Of a stretch of DNA of 64,000 nucleotides, positions 18,209 through 24,614 are shown piece by piece. Source of the DNA: Caulobacter flavus (GTDB taxonomy: Bacteria > Pseudomonadota > Alphaproteobacteria > Caulobacterales > Caulobacteraceae); the NCBI RefSeq assembly GCF_003722335.1, contig NZ_CP026100.1, positions 3,508,001 to 3,572,000 of the forward strand. Direction: 5' to 3'. The notes under the pieces are model-generated. The model saw nothing but the letters and a program-made list of their open reading frames with translations, had not been told where the DNA came from and did not search any database. How positions within the stretch are numbered: the stretch's first letter is position 1; every line of letters begins with the position of its first letter. The position numbers were made by a program, and so were the translations under genes.

Positions 18209-19525
18209 CTAGCGGGCCTCCGCCGTCAGGCGTTCGTGCTCGCGGACGAAGCCCAGGACGGCTTCGGAGAAGCCGTCGAGGTGGACCCACCGTTCACCGT
18301 ATCCGACGCCGTTTCGGGCGCTGGCGACGTTGATCATGTAGGCCTTGGCGGCCTTCGGCGCCGGAACGCGGTCGGCCGACTGCTCGTCGGTCACCACGAT
18401 CAGCCGGTCGTGGGGCAGGGCGTTGATCTTGTGGATCGCCTTGCCCAGTTCCGTGCCGCCGTGGGCCTGCGAGCGGATCACCGCGTCGACCCCGGCCATG
18501 CCCCGGCGGGGCGGAACCTCCACCACTCCGTTGGAGAAGGTGAAGACCCGCACGTCACCGGGGACGATCGAGGCCAGGGCGGCCGCCGCGTCCATCCGGG
18601 TCAGGTCCGACCGAGCCGACAGACGGGCGTCCATCGAACCTGAGACGTCGACCAGGATGATCGTCCGCCCGTCGAAGATCGCGCCCTCCAGCACGGTCTC
18701 GGCCAGCGCCTGGTCGAGCCAGGGCTCGAACCGCGGCGCGGCCCGGGCGGCCGCCACGTAGCGGAAGGGCAGAACCCGTTCCGCGCCGCGACGCGCCAGG
18801 ATCGCTTCCTTGACCAGGGCCTCGTCGACGCCCGCCTGGTCCATGTTCCGGAGGTTCCGGAGCAGGGCCAGGTAGCCCAGCTTCTTCTCGGCCAGCAGGC
18901 GCTGGAAGGTCTCGCGCTTGTTGGCGCCGCCCGACAGGGCGACTTCCCAGGTGTCCGGCGCGGCCAGCGAGCGATCGGCGACCTGCTTCCACAGGGCCGC
19001 CTGCGCCTCGTCCTTCGGCTTGGCGTGGACGAGGAACAGCACGTCGCGCAGCTTCACCGGGCCGTCGCGGTCGTACTTGGCCAGCTGGTAGGCGTCGAAC
19101 TTGCCGAAGGCGGCCGCGAGGCCCTTCTTCATCTGCTTGCTGAGCGGCTTGCGGCCGTGGCGCCAGTACAGCGCCAGGAACTCGGTGAGTTCGTCGGCGC
19201 GCTGGATCACCCGCTCGATCGTCTGGGCGACCAGCGGCGTGCCCGAACCCGTGCGGGTCAGGGCGACGAGCAGCATCAGCGGCGCGTGGCGCAGCTTGAA
19301 GATCTCGCGCGCCTCGATCGCGAGATCGGCCGTGACCCGCGGCGCGACCGTCCCCGCCAGGGCGGCGATGCGGTCGGCGATGGCCAGGCCGTCCTCGTAG
19401 AACTCGTCCTCCCAGAGGAGGCACGAGAGCACCGAGCGGCGCAGTTGTTGTTCAGCCGTGAGGATCACGGCGGGGGCGCCCTCGAAGGTGACGTCGGGGC
19501 GCTTGGCGAAGATGTTGAAGCGCAT
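18209..19525 (-). CDS. rsr: Ro60-like TROVE/vWA RNA-binding protein (Rsr)
   Basis: 438 residues. Residues about 15-275 form the HEAT-like TROVE ring (RREIFKLRH-type segments, WRHGRKPLSKQMKKGLAAAFGKF, the most conserved stretch of the family). A vWA domain follows with MIDAS DVSGSMD at 293-299 and GGTELG later. Ro60 proteins bind misfolded RNA ends in the ring and Y RNAs on the outside. The start is preceded by AGGAG 7 nt upstream, and the mRNA has a structured leader of about 200 nt. It heads the operon with the HTH gene, hen1 and pnkp. Four Y-RNA-like genes lie directly upstream on the same strand, a context that supports the assignment. Confidence 0.95.
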   Translation of the reverse strand: MRFNIFAKRPDVTFEGAPAVILTAEQQLRRSVLSCLLWEDEFYEDGLAIADRIAALAGTVAPRVTADLAIEAREIFKLRHAPLMLLVALTRTGSGTPLVAQTIERVIQRADELTEFLALYWRHGRKPLSKQMKKGLAAAFGKFDAYQLAKYDRDGPVKLRDVLFLVHAKPKDEAQAALWKQVADRSLAAPDTWEVALSGGANKRETFQRLLAEKKLGYLALLRNLRNMDQAGVDEALVKEAILARRGAERVLPFRYVAAARAAPRFEPWLDQALAETVLEGAIFDGRTIILVDVSGSMDARLSARSDLTRMDAAAALASIVPGDVRVFTFSNGVVEVPPRRGMAGVDAVIRSQAHGGTELGKAIHKINALPHDRLIVVTDEQSADRVPAPKAAKAYMINVASARNGVGYGERWVHLDGFSEAVLGFVREHERLTAEAR

Positions 19526-19735
19526 GGCGCTCTTCTCCTGACGTCGCTTGGGGTTTCCAGGCCGGTCGGGAGACGGACGAGACGTCCAGGCCCCGACGGC
19601 CGAAACCGGCGTCGGGGAGGTCTAGGGCGGGCAGCCCTGCGGACGTTCAAACTTCAGATTGCTCGAAGTCATGGTCTCGTTCGTCGCCTGATCGGGTCTC
19701 CGCGACGCCGGCGGCGTCTCTTCGAAGACCGGGGT
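19526..19735 (-). other. Structured 5' leader of the rsr operon
   Basis: Between the predicted promoter and the rsr start the leader holds two strong hairpins on the minus strand. The first has a GACGCC/GGCGTC stem at 19704-19718, inside outer GGTCT/AGACC arms (19726-19730 with 19695-19699). The second is an 8-bp stem at 19591-19617 (CCCCGACG with CGTCGGGG). No T run follows the second. A 16-codon frame (ATG near 19672, stop 19622) is possible but has no good ribosome site. The leader could be regulatory or a further small RNA. Confidence 0.4.
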
Positions 19736-19765
19736 TCTGTAGTTCGTTTTGTTGCATGGTGCAAC
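19736..19765 (-). promoter_or_regulatory. Promoter of rsr operon with GTTGC-N5-GCAAC palindrome
   Basis: The palindrome GTTGC-N5-GCAAC occupies 19751-19765. Read on the minus strand it supplies TTGCAC as -35, and 17 nt later comes TACAGA (19736-19741) as a weak -10. The same arrangement precedes the two Y RNA units at 20194-20223 and 20374-20401. Confidence 0.6.
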
Positions 19766-19777
19766 GGATAATTCAGG

Positions 19778-19910
19778 AAAAACGTCGACGGGGAACACTC
19801 GGCTCGGGAGGGCGCTTCCGCCAGGTGTTCGCGCACCCGGACAGGGACTTTCGTCCCGGCCGCCCTTTCGGTGGAGCGATGAACCCGGTTGGCCATCACC
19901 GCCGTCGACG
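19778..19910 (-). ncRNA. Y-RNA-like transcript D (no tRNA module)
   Basis: The ends pair in a perfect 9-bp helix: 19902-19910 (CGTCGACGG) with 19783-19791 (CCGTCGACG), directly followed by five U (19778-19782), a terminator-like end. Above it is the 7/9-nt internal loop shared by all four RNAs: 5' CGGTGAT (19895-19901) and 3' GAGTGTTCC (19792-19800). A GGC/GCC upper helix follows (19892-19894 with 19801-19803). The interior contains a GGGAC-GAAA-GTCCC hairpin and other GC stems but no recognisable D or T arm. It may end a transcript that begins at RNA B. It is named by architecture and by position next to rsr. Confidence 0.6.
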
Positions 19911-19915
19911 ATCTT

Positions 19916-20019
19916 TCCGGGGAACAGGCGCACCGCGGGCCTCCCTCTCGCGAGGGAACGGAGCGCAGCTTTCGCCCGCCTGCCGTCACCCGAAGAATCC
20001 GCTGTGCTACGCCGCCGGA
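19916..20019 (-). ncRNA. Y-RNA-like transcript C (no tRNA module)
   Basis: This is the weakest of the four. The closing helix is 5 bp: 20015-20019 (TCCGG) with 19916-19920 (CCGGA). The internal loop matches the family: 5' CGGCGTA (20008-20014) and 3' GCCTGTTCC (19921-19929). A GCAC/GTGC upper helix comes next (20004-20007 with 19930-19933). The interior has a CCCTC-GCGA-GAGGG hairpin with a GNRA loop. It lies 13 nt after RNA B and 5 nt before RNA D, so B, C and D may be one transcript cut into units. Confidence 0.45.
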
Positions 20020-20032
20020 TAGACTTGATTTC

Positions 20033-20188
20033 CCGAGGGGGAATATTCGGAAACGGAGTGGCGCTCTACCAGGCTGAGCTACGTCCGGCTTGCGCCGTCC
20101 GGAGGGATTTGAACCCTCGACCTCCCGTTGCGGACGAAGAAACCGTTTCCTGCGCCGCCCTCGGTTCCCGCCGCCGAAGCGACGGGAG
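20033..20188 (-). ncRNA. Y RNA B with circularly permuted tRNA-like module (YrlA type)
   Basis: The 5' end forms an 8-bp hairpin with a UUCG loop (20167-20186). The closing helix is CCGAGGG (20158-20164) with CCCTCGG (20033-20039). The internal loop is CGGCGCA (20151-20157) and GAATATTCC (20040-20048). The upper helix is GGAAACGG (20143-20150) with CCGTTTCC (20049-20056). The inner module is a tRNA read from the anticodon side: a T arm with loop TTCAAAT (20102-20118), an acceptor strand (20094-20101), a GCAA tetraloop (20090-20093), the other acceptor strand (20082-20089, with a tandem GA mismatch), U8-A9, and a D arm GCTC-AGCCTGGTA-GAGC (20063-20079). The anticodon stem is not clear. No T run follows, so it may be processed from a longer B-C-D RNA. 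Confidence 0.8.
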
Positions 20189-20193
20189 GCGTC

Positions 20194-20223
20194 CGTATAG
20201 TGGCGCCTGGTGCGTCACGCAAC
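20194..20223 (-). promoter_or_regulatory. Promoter of Y RNA B with palindromic element
   Basis: On the minus strand GTTGC-N5-GCACC (20209-20223, one mismatch to the perfect palindrome) gives TTGCGT as -35, with 17 nt to TATACG (20194-20199) as -10. The predicted start near 20187 falls exactly at the 5' hairpin of RNA B. Confidence 0.6.
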
Positions 20224-20224
20224 G

Positions 20225-20367
20225 AAAAATTGTGACGATGGGGAATGTTCGGAAGCGGTTAGCCTGAAGCTCTATCCACTGAGCTACGACGAGAGGTCCC
20301 GTCGGCGGGAATCGAACCCGCGACCGTCAGATCCGATGAAACCGCTTCCTGCGCCGCCATCGTCGCA
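20225..20367 (-). ncRNA. Y RNA A with circularly permuted tRNA-like module (YrlA type)
   Basis: The closing helix is GACGATGG (20357-20364) with CCATCGTC (20234-20241), then ACAA and five U (20225-20229). The internal loop is CGGCGCA (20350-20356) and GAACATTCC (20242-20250). The upper helix is a 10-bp GGAAGCGGTT (20340-20349) with AACCGCTTCC (20251-20260). Inside is a complete permuted tRNA. The anticodon-stem halves TCAGG and TCTGA can pair, and the variable loop is CGGTC. A T arm with loop TTCGATT spans 20305-20321. A 7-bp acceptor (20298-20304 with 20287-20293) is capped by ACCU (20294-20297), followed by U8-A9 and D arm GCTC-AGTGGATA-GAGC (20269-20284). There is no anticodon loop and no free CCA end, so it mimics but cannot act as a tRNA. 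Confidence 0.85.
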
Positions 20368-20373
20368 GGCAGA

Positions 20374-20401
20374 ACTATATGATCGTGTTGCGTGATGCAA
20401 C
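20374..20401 (-). promoter_or_regulatory. Promoter of Y RNA A with GTTGC-N5-GCAAC palindrome
   Basis: The perfect palindrome GTTGC-N5-GCAAC is at 20387-20401. Minus-strand TTGCAT is followed after 15 nt by TATAGT (20374-20379), or after 17 nt by TAGTTC. The predicted start, about 20367, puts the closing helix at the very 5' end of RNA A, as in Y RNAs. No gene was seen in 20402-20648. Confidence 0.6.
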
Positions 20402-20648
20402 GGCTTCGTCCTGCCGCCGCCGCTCTGTGACTCCGACCGGGCATCGCCGTCGTCTTCGGCCTTGGCCCCGCCTGCGCCTGCCTCGGCGTGGCGGTCACAA
20501 GCCTGGCGGTGCGGCTGACCTTGGCGCGAATGGGCGAAGTGCGCGGCGAACTGGCCCTTGGCTCGCCGCGGGCCTGATCCCCGGCGTTCTGGAATTGATA
20601 TGGCTCTAAGGCTGGCGTTCTGGCGCGCCTCGGGCTAGCAGACCCGCC

Positions 20649-22277
20649 ATGATCCGCCTCGACAATATCTCCAAGCAGAACGGCCACCAGATCCTGTTCA
20701 TCGAAGCTTCGATGGGCATCCAGAAGGGCGAGAAGGTCGGGCTCGTCGGCCCGAACGGCGCCGGCAAGACGACGCTGTTCCGCATGATCACCGGCCAGGA
20801 ACAGCCCGACGACGGGTTGGTCGTGACCGATCCCGGCATCAAGATCGGCTATTTCAGCCAGGACGTCGGCGAGATGTCGGGCCAGAGCGCGGTCGCCGCG
20901 GTGATGGACGGCGTCGGCCCGGTCAGCGCCCTGGCCGCCGAGATGGCCCAGCTGGAGGCGGCCATGGTCGATCCCGACCAGGCCGACACGCTGGACGCCA
21001 CCATGGAGCGCTATGGCGAGGTGCTGGAGCGCTTCCAGGAACTGGACGGCTATGCGCTGGAAGCGCGGGCCCGCGAAGTGCTGGCCGGCCTCTCGTTCAG
21101 CCAGGAACGCATGGACGGCGACGTCGGCAATCTGTCAGGCGGCTGGAAGATGCGCGTGGCGCTGGCCCGCATCCTCTTGATGCGGCCCGACGGCATGTTG
21201 CTGGACGAACCCTCCAACCACCTGGACCTGGAAAGCCTGATCTGGCTGGAGGCGTTCCTCAAGAATTACGACGGCGCGCTGCTGATGACGTCGCACGACC
21301 GCGCCTTCATGAACCGCATCATCGGCAAGGTGGTCGAGATCGACGGCGGTCAGCTGATCACCTATTCCGGCGACCTGGACTTCTACGACCAGCAGCGCGT
21401 GCTCAGCGAAGCCCAACGCCAGGCGCAGTACGAACGCCAGCAGGCTATGCTGGCCAAGGAAATCAAGTTCATCGAGAAGTTCAAGGCGCGCGCCTCGCAC
21501 GCCGCCCAGGTCCAGAGCCGGGTCAAGAAGCTGGACAAGATCGAACGCGTCGAGGCGCCGCGCCGTCGCCAGACCGTGCAGTTCGAGTTCCAGAGCCCGC
21601 CCCGCTCGGGCGAGGACGTGATCAACATCCGCAACGTCACCAAGGGCTATGGCGACAAGCCGATCTACGACGGCCTGGACTTCCTGGTCCGTCGCAAGGA
21701 GCGCTGGTGCGTGCTGGGCGCCAACGGCGCCGGCAAGTCGACGCTGCTGAAGCTGGTGGCCGGCGACACCAAGCCCGACCAGGGCTCGGTCAACATCGGC
21801 GCCAGCGTCAAGATGGGCTATTTCGCCCAGCACTCCATGGACCTGCTGGACGGCGAAGAGACGATCTTCGAGTCGCTGGAACGCTCGTTCCCGCAGGCGG
21901 GCCAGGGCGCCCTGCGCACCCTGGCGGGCTGCTTCGGCTTTTCCGGCGACGATGTCGAAAAGCCCTGCCGCGTGCTGTCCGGCGGCGAGAAGGCCCGCCT
22001 GGTCATGGCCAAGATGCTGTTCGATCCGCCCAACCTGCTGGTGCTGGACGAGCCGACCAACCACCTGGACATCGCCACCAAGGAGATGATGGTCGCGGCC
22101 CTGGCGGACTTCGAGGGCACGATGCTGTTCGTCTCGCACGACCGCCACTTCCTGGCGGCCCTGTCGAACCGCGTGCTGGAGTTGACGCCCGAGGGCGTCC
22201 ACCAGTACGGCGGCGGCTACACCGAGTATGTGAACCGCACGGGCCAGGAAGCGCCGGGCCTGCACCCGGGCGGCTAG
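20649..22277 (+). CDS. ABC-F family ATPase (YbiT/EttA-like translation factor)
   Basis: 542 residues with two ABC cassettes and no membrane segments. The first has Walker A GPNGAGKT (about 34-41) and signature LSGGW; the second has GANGAGKS and LSGGEK. Between them is a charged linker rich in Gln/Lys/Arg (about 240-310), the P-site tRNA-interacting motif region of ABC-F proteins. Length and order resemble YbiT. Such proteins bind the ribosomal E site and free stalled or antibiotic-bound ribosomes. The start codon at 20649 has no strong ribosome site. It is transcribed away from the Y RNA cluster, with 247 nt between. Confidence 0.92.
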   Translation: MIRLDNISKQNGHQILFIEASMGIQKGEKVGLVGPNGAGKTTLFRMITGQEQPDDGLVVTDPGIKIGYFSQDVGEMSGQSAVAAVMDGVGPVSALAAEMAQLEAAMVDPDQADTLDATMERYGEVLERFQELDGYALEARAREVLAGLSFSQERMDGDVGNLSGGWKMRVALARILLMRPDGMLLDEPSNHLDLESLIWLEAFLKNYDGALLMTSHDRAFMNRIIGKVVEIDGGQLITYSGDLDFYDQQRVLSEAQRQAQYERQQAMLAKEIKFIEKFKARASHAAQVQSRVKKLDKIERVEAPRRRQTVQFEFQSPPRSGEDVINIRNVTKGYGDKPIYDGLDFLVRRKERWCVLGANGAGKSTLLKLVAGDTKPDQGSVNIGASVKMGYFAQHSMDLLDGEETIFESLERSFPQAGQGALRTLAGCFGFSGDDVEKPCRVLSGGEKARLVMAKMLFDPPNLLVLDEPTNHLDIATKEMMVAALADFEGTMLFVSHDRHFLAALSNRVLELTPEGVHQYGGGYTEYVNRTGQEAPGLHPGG

Positions 22278-22297
22278 CGCCACGCCAGCCGGCCGGC

Positions 22298-22414
22298 CTA
22301 GTCGAAATGGCTGGCCGCCGGCGGATCGCTGGCGGGGAAGCTCTCGTCCAGAGCTTCGTCGAGCAGGTCGTCGTCGTCGAGCGGCGGCGGCTCCTGGTCG
22401 TTCTTCGCGGTCAT
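22298..22414 (-). CDS. Small acidic protein with DESFPASDPP motif
   Basis: A 38-codon gene with a good ribosome site (AAAGGAC 8 nt before the ATG at 22412-22414). The product has a DDDDLLDEALDESFPASDPP core and ends HFD. This ESFPASDPP motif is recognised from short conserved alphaproteobacterial proteins of unknown role. It runs opposite to the ABC-F gene and ends 20 nt from its stop. Confidence 0.65.
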   Translation of the reverse strand: MTAKNDQEPPPLDDDDLLDEALDESFPASDPPAASHFD

Positions 22415-22625
22415 GGGCTTGTCCTTTCGTCTGGCGGATCTGCTCCCAGGTTCCGTCAGGCACGGGACCCTGGTCTTGTCGGCGCGTGCTTAGTTCCCGC
22501 CCGGCCCGGGCGCCGGCAACCCATACGATCGGCCAGGATCCGCGCGCCCTAAGCCCAGCTGTGCCGGGCGTCGGGCCGCGATCTATTCCATTCCCGGACG
22601 CGCAAGCTGCGCGTGCGACGGAAGG

Positions 22626-23231
22626 ATGGCGCGGATGTCAAAGGCACGGCTGGAAGCGTTCAGCGATGGCGTGATCGCCATCATCATCACCATCATGGTG
22701 CTCGAGCTGAGGCCGCCCGAGGGCGCGGGCCTCCTGGCGCTGAAGCCGCTGCTGCCGACCTTCCTCGGCTACGCGCTGAGCTTCGTCTACGTCGGCATCT
22801 ACTGGAACAACCATCACCACATCATGCGAGCGGCCAGCGGCATCAGCGGGTCGGTGATGTGGGCCAACTCGCACCTGCTGTTCTGGGTGTCGCTGATCCC
22901 GTTCGCCACGGCCTGGATGGAACAGAGCCACTTCGCCCACGCGCCCGTCGCGGTCTACGGCATGGCGCTGCTGCTGACCGGCGTGGCGTTCCGCATCTTC
23001 GCCGCGTGCCTGGTTCGCCGCGAAGGCGCCAAGTCCGAACTGGCGGCGGCGCTTAACAGCGATCGCAAGACGGATCTATCGATCGGCGTCTATGCGGTGG
23101 GGGTGGCGATCGCCTTCGTGGCGCCGGCGATCTCCCTGGCGCTCTACGCGCTGGTGGCGGCGATGTGGATCCTGCCCGACCGGCGCGTGGCGCATCTGGC
23201 CAACGGCGCGGGCCACGGCCAGTCCCGGTAG
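22626..23231 (+). CDS. TMEM175-family (DUF1211) membrane protein, potassium-channel-like
   Basis: 201 residues. The first helix carries the family motif RLEAFSDGVIAIIIT (near residues 8-22), followed by about five more hydrophobic helices and a His-rich NNHHH element after helix 2. Bacterial homologues are tetrameric K+-conducting channels of the inner membrane. An ATG at 22635 is an alternative start. It stands alone, and nothing in the neighbourhood points to its role. Confidence 0.85.
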   Translation: MARMSKARLEAFSDGVIAIIITIMVLELRPPEGAGLLALKPLLPTFLGYALSFVYVGIYWNNHHHIMRAASGISGSVMWANSHLLFWVSLIPFATAWMEQSHFAHAPVAVYGMALLLTGVAFRIFAACLVRREGAKSELAAALNSDRKTDLSIGVYAVGVAIAFVAPAISLALYALVAAMWILPDRRVAHLANGAGHGQSR

Positions 23232-23269
23232 GCGGCGCCTCGGCCGCGAGGGCCGGGCGCCGCCGCCGG

Positions 23270-23683
23270 TCAGAACACGGCGTCGCGAGCCAGCTTCTGG
23301 CGGCAGGCCCAGATCGTGGCGACCCAGCCGAGGATCGCCGGCAGGGTCACCGCCGGGAAGTCGCGCGGGATGACCGAGGCCGAGCAGATGCCGACCGCCA
23401 CTTCCCAGAAGTGAAACAGCGCGTGGCCCGACAGCCAGATCGTCGGGGCCGCCCAGAAGAACAGCCGGTATTCCGGCTTGCGCGCGCCGACCAGGTACGC
23501 CGCGCCGATCAGCATGAAGATCAGGCCGATATCGCGGATGAAGTGCTGGTTGAACGGGCCGGTCGTCGTCACGCCCGGCACGGCGAAGTACCAGCCGTCG
23601 GGCGAGGCCAGCATGAACAGGCCGTTCGCCACGGCCGCCAGGCCCAGCACGACGGCCAGGCCGATGGAGATGGATTTCCACAT
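23270..23683 (-). CDS. Small integral membrane protein, unknown function
   Basis: 137 residues from ATG 23683; the frame extends ten codons further, but the shorter start has AGGA about 9 nt before it. About four hydrophobic segments are visible (IGLAVVLGLAAVANGLF, DIGLIFMLIGAAYLVGA, LFFWAAPTIWLSGHALFHF and the last about ILGWVATIW). It resembles uncharacterised DoxX-like or DUF small membrane proteins, but no family is certain. It lies downstream of the terminator that ends the AhpD-like gene. Confidence 0.7.
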   Translation of the reverse strand: MWKSISIGLAVVLGLAAVANGLFMLASPDGWYFAVPGVTTTGPFNQHFIRDIGLIFMLIGAAYLVGARKPEYRLFFWAAPTIWLSGHALFHFWEVAVGICSASVIPRDFPAVTLPAILGWVATIWACRQKLARDAVF

Positions 23684-23703
23684 GGAAGGGATCCTCGAAA
23701 CGA

Positions 23704-23742
23704 GAAAAGCCACGCCCCGGCGCCATGGGTCCGGGGCGTGGC
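23704..23742 (-). terminator. Rho-independent terminator after the AhpD-like gene
   Basis: On the minus strand a perfect 12-bp stem (GCCACGCCCCGG, 23731-23742 with 23709-23720) and a 10-nt loop are followed by CTTTTCTC. It lies 102 nt beyond the AhpD-like stop and just before the next minus-strand gene. Confidence 0.8.
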
Positions 23743-23843
23743 CGAAAACGACGCGTCATCCTGGGTAGGAAGGATCGTCGTCCTGGCGCGCCGTCATGGG
23801 GGGAGGGACGACGACGCGCCTCAGGCCAGATCGGCCTGATCGG

Positions 23844-24311
23844 TTAGGCCGCGACGGCCGGCGCGGGCGCGCCATGGACCGCGCGGGCGGCGATCTGCAG
23901 GCGGTTCCAGGCGTTGATCATGCCGACGATCACGGTCAGGGCCGCGATCTCGGTCTCGTTGAACTGGCTCTTGACCAGCTCGTAGTCGGCGTCCGACGCG
24001 CGGGTCTTGGACACGTGGGTCAGGGACTCGGTCCAGGCCAGGGCGGCGCGCTCGCGGTCGCTGTACAGCGGCGACTCGCGCCAGGCGTCCAGCATCTGGA
24101 TGCGCAGGTCGGTCTCGCCGTGCTGGCGGGCGTCCTGCACGTGCATGAAGATGCAGACGGCGCAGCCGTTGATCTGCGAAGCGCGCAGGCGGACCAGTTC
24201 GCCGACGCCGTGCTCGATACCGGTTTCGCCGAGGGCGGCTTCGACGGCGAGCATGGCCTTGGTGACGTCCGGTACGAGCTTGAAGGGAGCAAAGCGCGGG
24301 GTGAGGGTCAT
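23844..24311 (-). CDS. Carboxymuconolactone decarboxylase/AhpD-like peroxidase-family protein
   Basis: 155 residues, all-helical fold with NGCAVCIFMH: Cys50, Cys53 and His57 form the CxxCxxxH redox centre of AhpD-like proteins. The last third matches the family (ETEIAALTVIVGMINAWNRL). Such proteins reduce peroxides or act as adaptors for thiol peroxidases. It is divergent from the first NmrA-type reductase with about 300 nt between, and is close to two further such reductases and a GST, which suggests a redox/xenobiotic stress group. Confidence 0.88.
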   Translation of the reverse strand: MTLTPRFAPFKLVPDVTKAMLAVEAALGETGIEHGVGELVRLRASQINGCAVCIFMHVQDARQHGETDLRIQMLDAWRESPLYSDRERAALAWTESLTHVSKTRASDADYELVKSQFNETEIAALTVIVGMINAWNRLQIAARAVHGAPAPAVAA

Positions 24312-24614
24312 CGTCGTTTCCTCTGTGACGGTGAAGACGACGGGACAGTGCTCGGCCAGGCGGGATGGAAGCCATTGTGCGCCCAGCGCGCGGGCTTACG
24401 CCGTTGGCGCAGGCGGCAGGGGCGCGGGCCTTCCCCGACACCGCGTCAACCTATCCCGAGGGCGAGGTGTGGGCTTGGGTTTCCGCAAGGTCCTACGCCC
24501 TCGGCAGGAGCGTGTTCCGCCCAGGACAGCGGGCCGACCGGTCCATGGTTCGCGTGCCCTCGCGCGGGCGCGAAGGTCATGCTCGGCGGGCCATTCCACC
24601 TGAGGAGAAGCGTG
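24312..24614. other. Divergent intergenic region
   Basis: 303 nt between the AhpD-like gene and the NmrA-type reductase. GAGGAG at 24602-24607 serves the reductase. Open frames here are shadows. A poor match (12 of 18) to the ATRCC palindromic motif seen at 27086 lies at 24450-24467. No RNA gene or clear promoter was recognised. Confidence 0.4.

Noticed and set aside
19622..19672. 16-codon frame (MTSSNLKFERPQGCPP) in the rsr leader
   Set aside because: No ribosome site and too short to judge; recorded only as part of the leader.
20033..20367. Two ordinary tRNA genes on the minus strand
   Set aside because: D and T arms look canonical, but their order is permuted, the acceptor strands are joined by tetraloops and there is no anticodon loop, so these are tRNA-like modules of Y RNAs.
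20079..20395. Short open frames over the RNA genes (peptides containing RDLNPRPP or RESNPRPS)
   Set aside because: This peptide pattern is the known artefact of translating the antisense of a tRNA T arm; it confirms the RNA features and is not a protein.
19740..20430. Sigma-54 promoters as in RtcR-controlled RNA repair operons
   Set aside because: No GG-N10-GC pair with the right spacing exists at any of the three TTGC sites; the geometry fits a 17-nt sigma-70-type spacing instead.
24450..24467. Fourth copy of the CCTATRCC...AGG motif before NmrA-like paralogue 1
   Set aside because: Only 12 of 18 positions agree and the dyad is lost.
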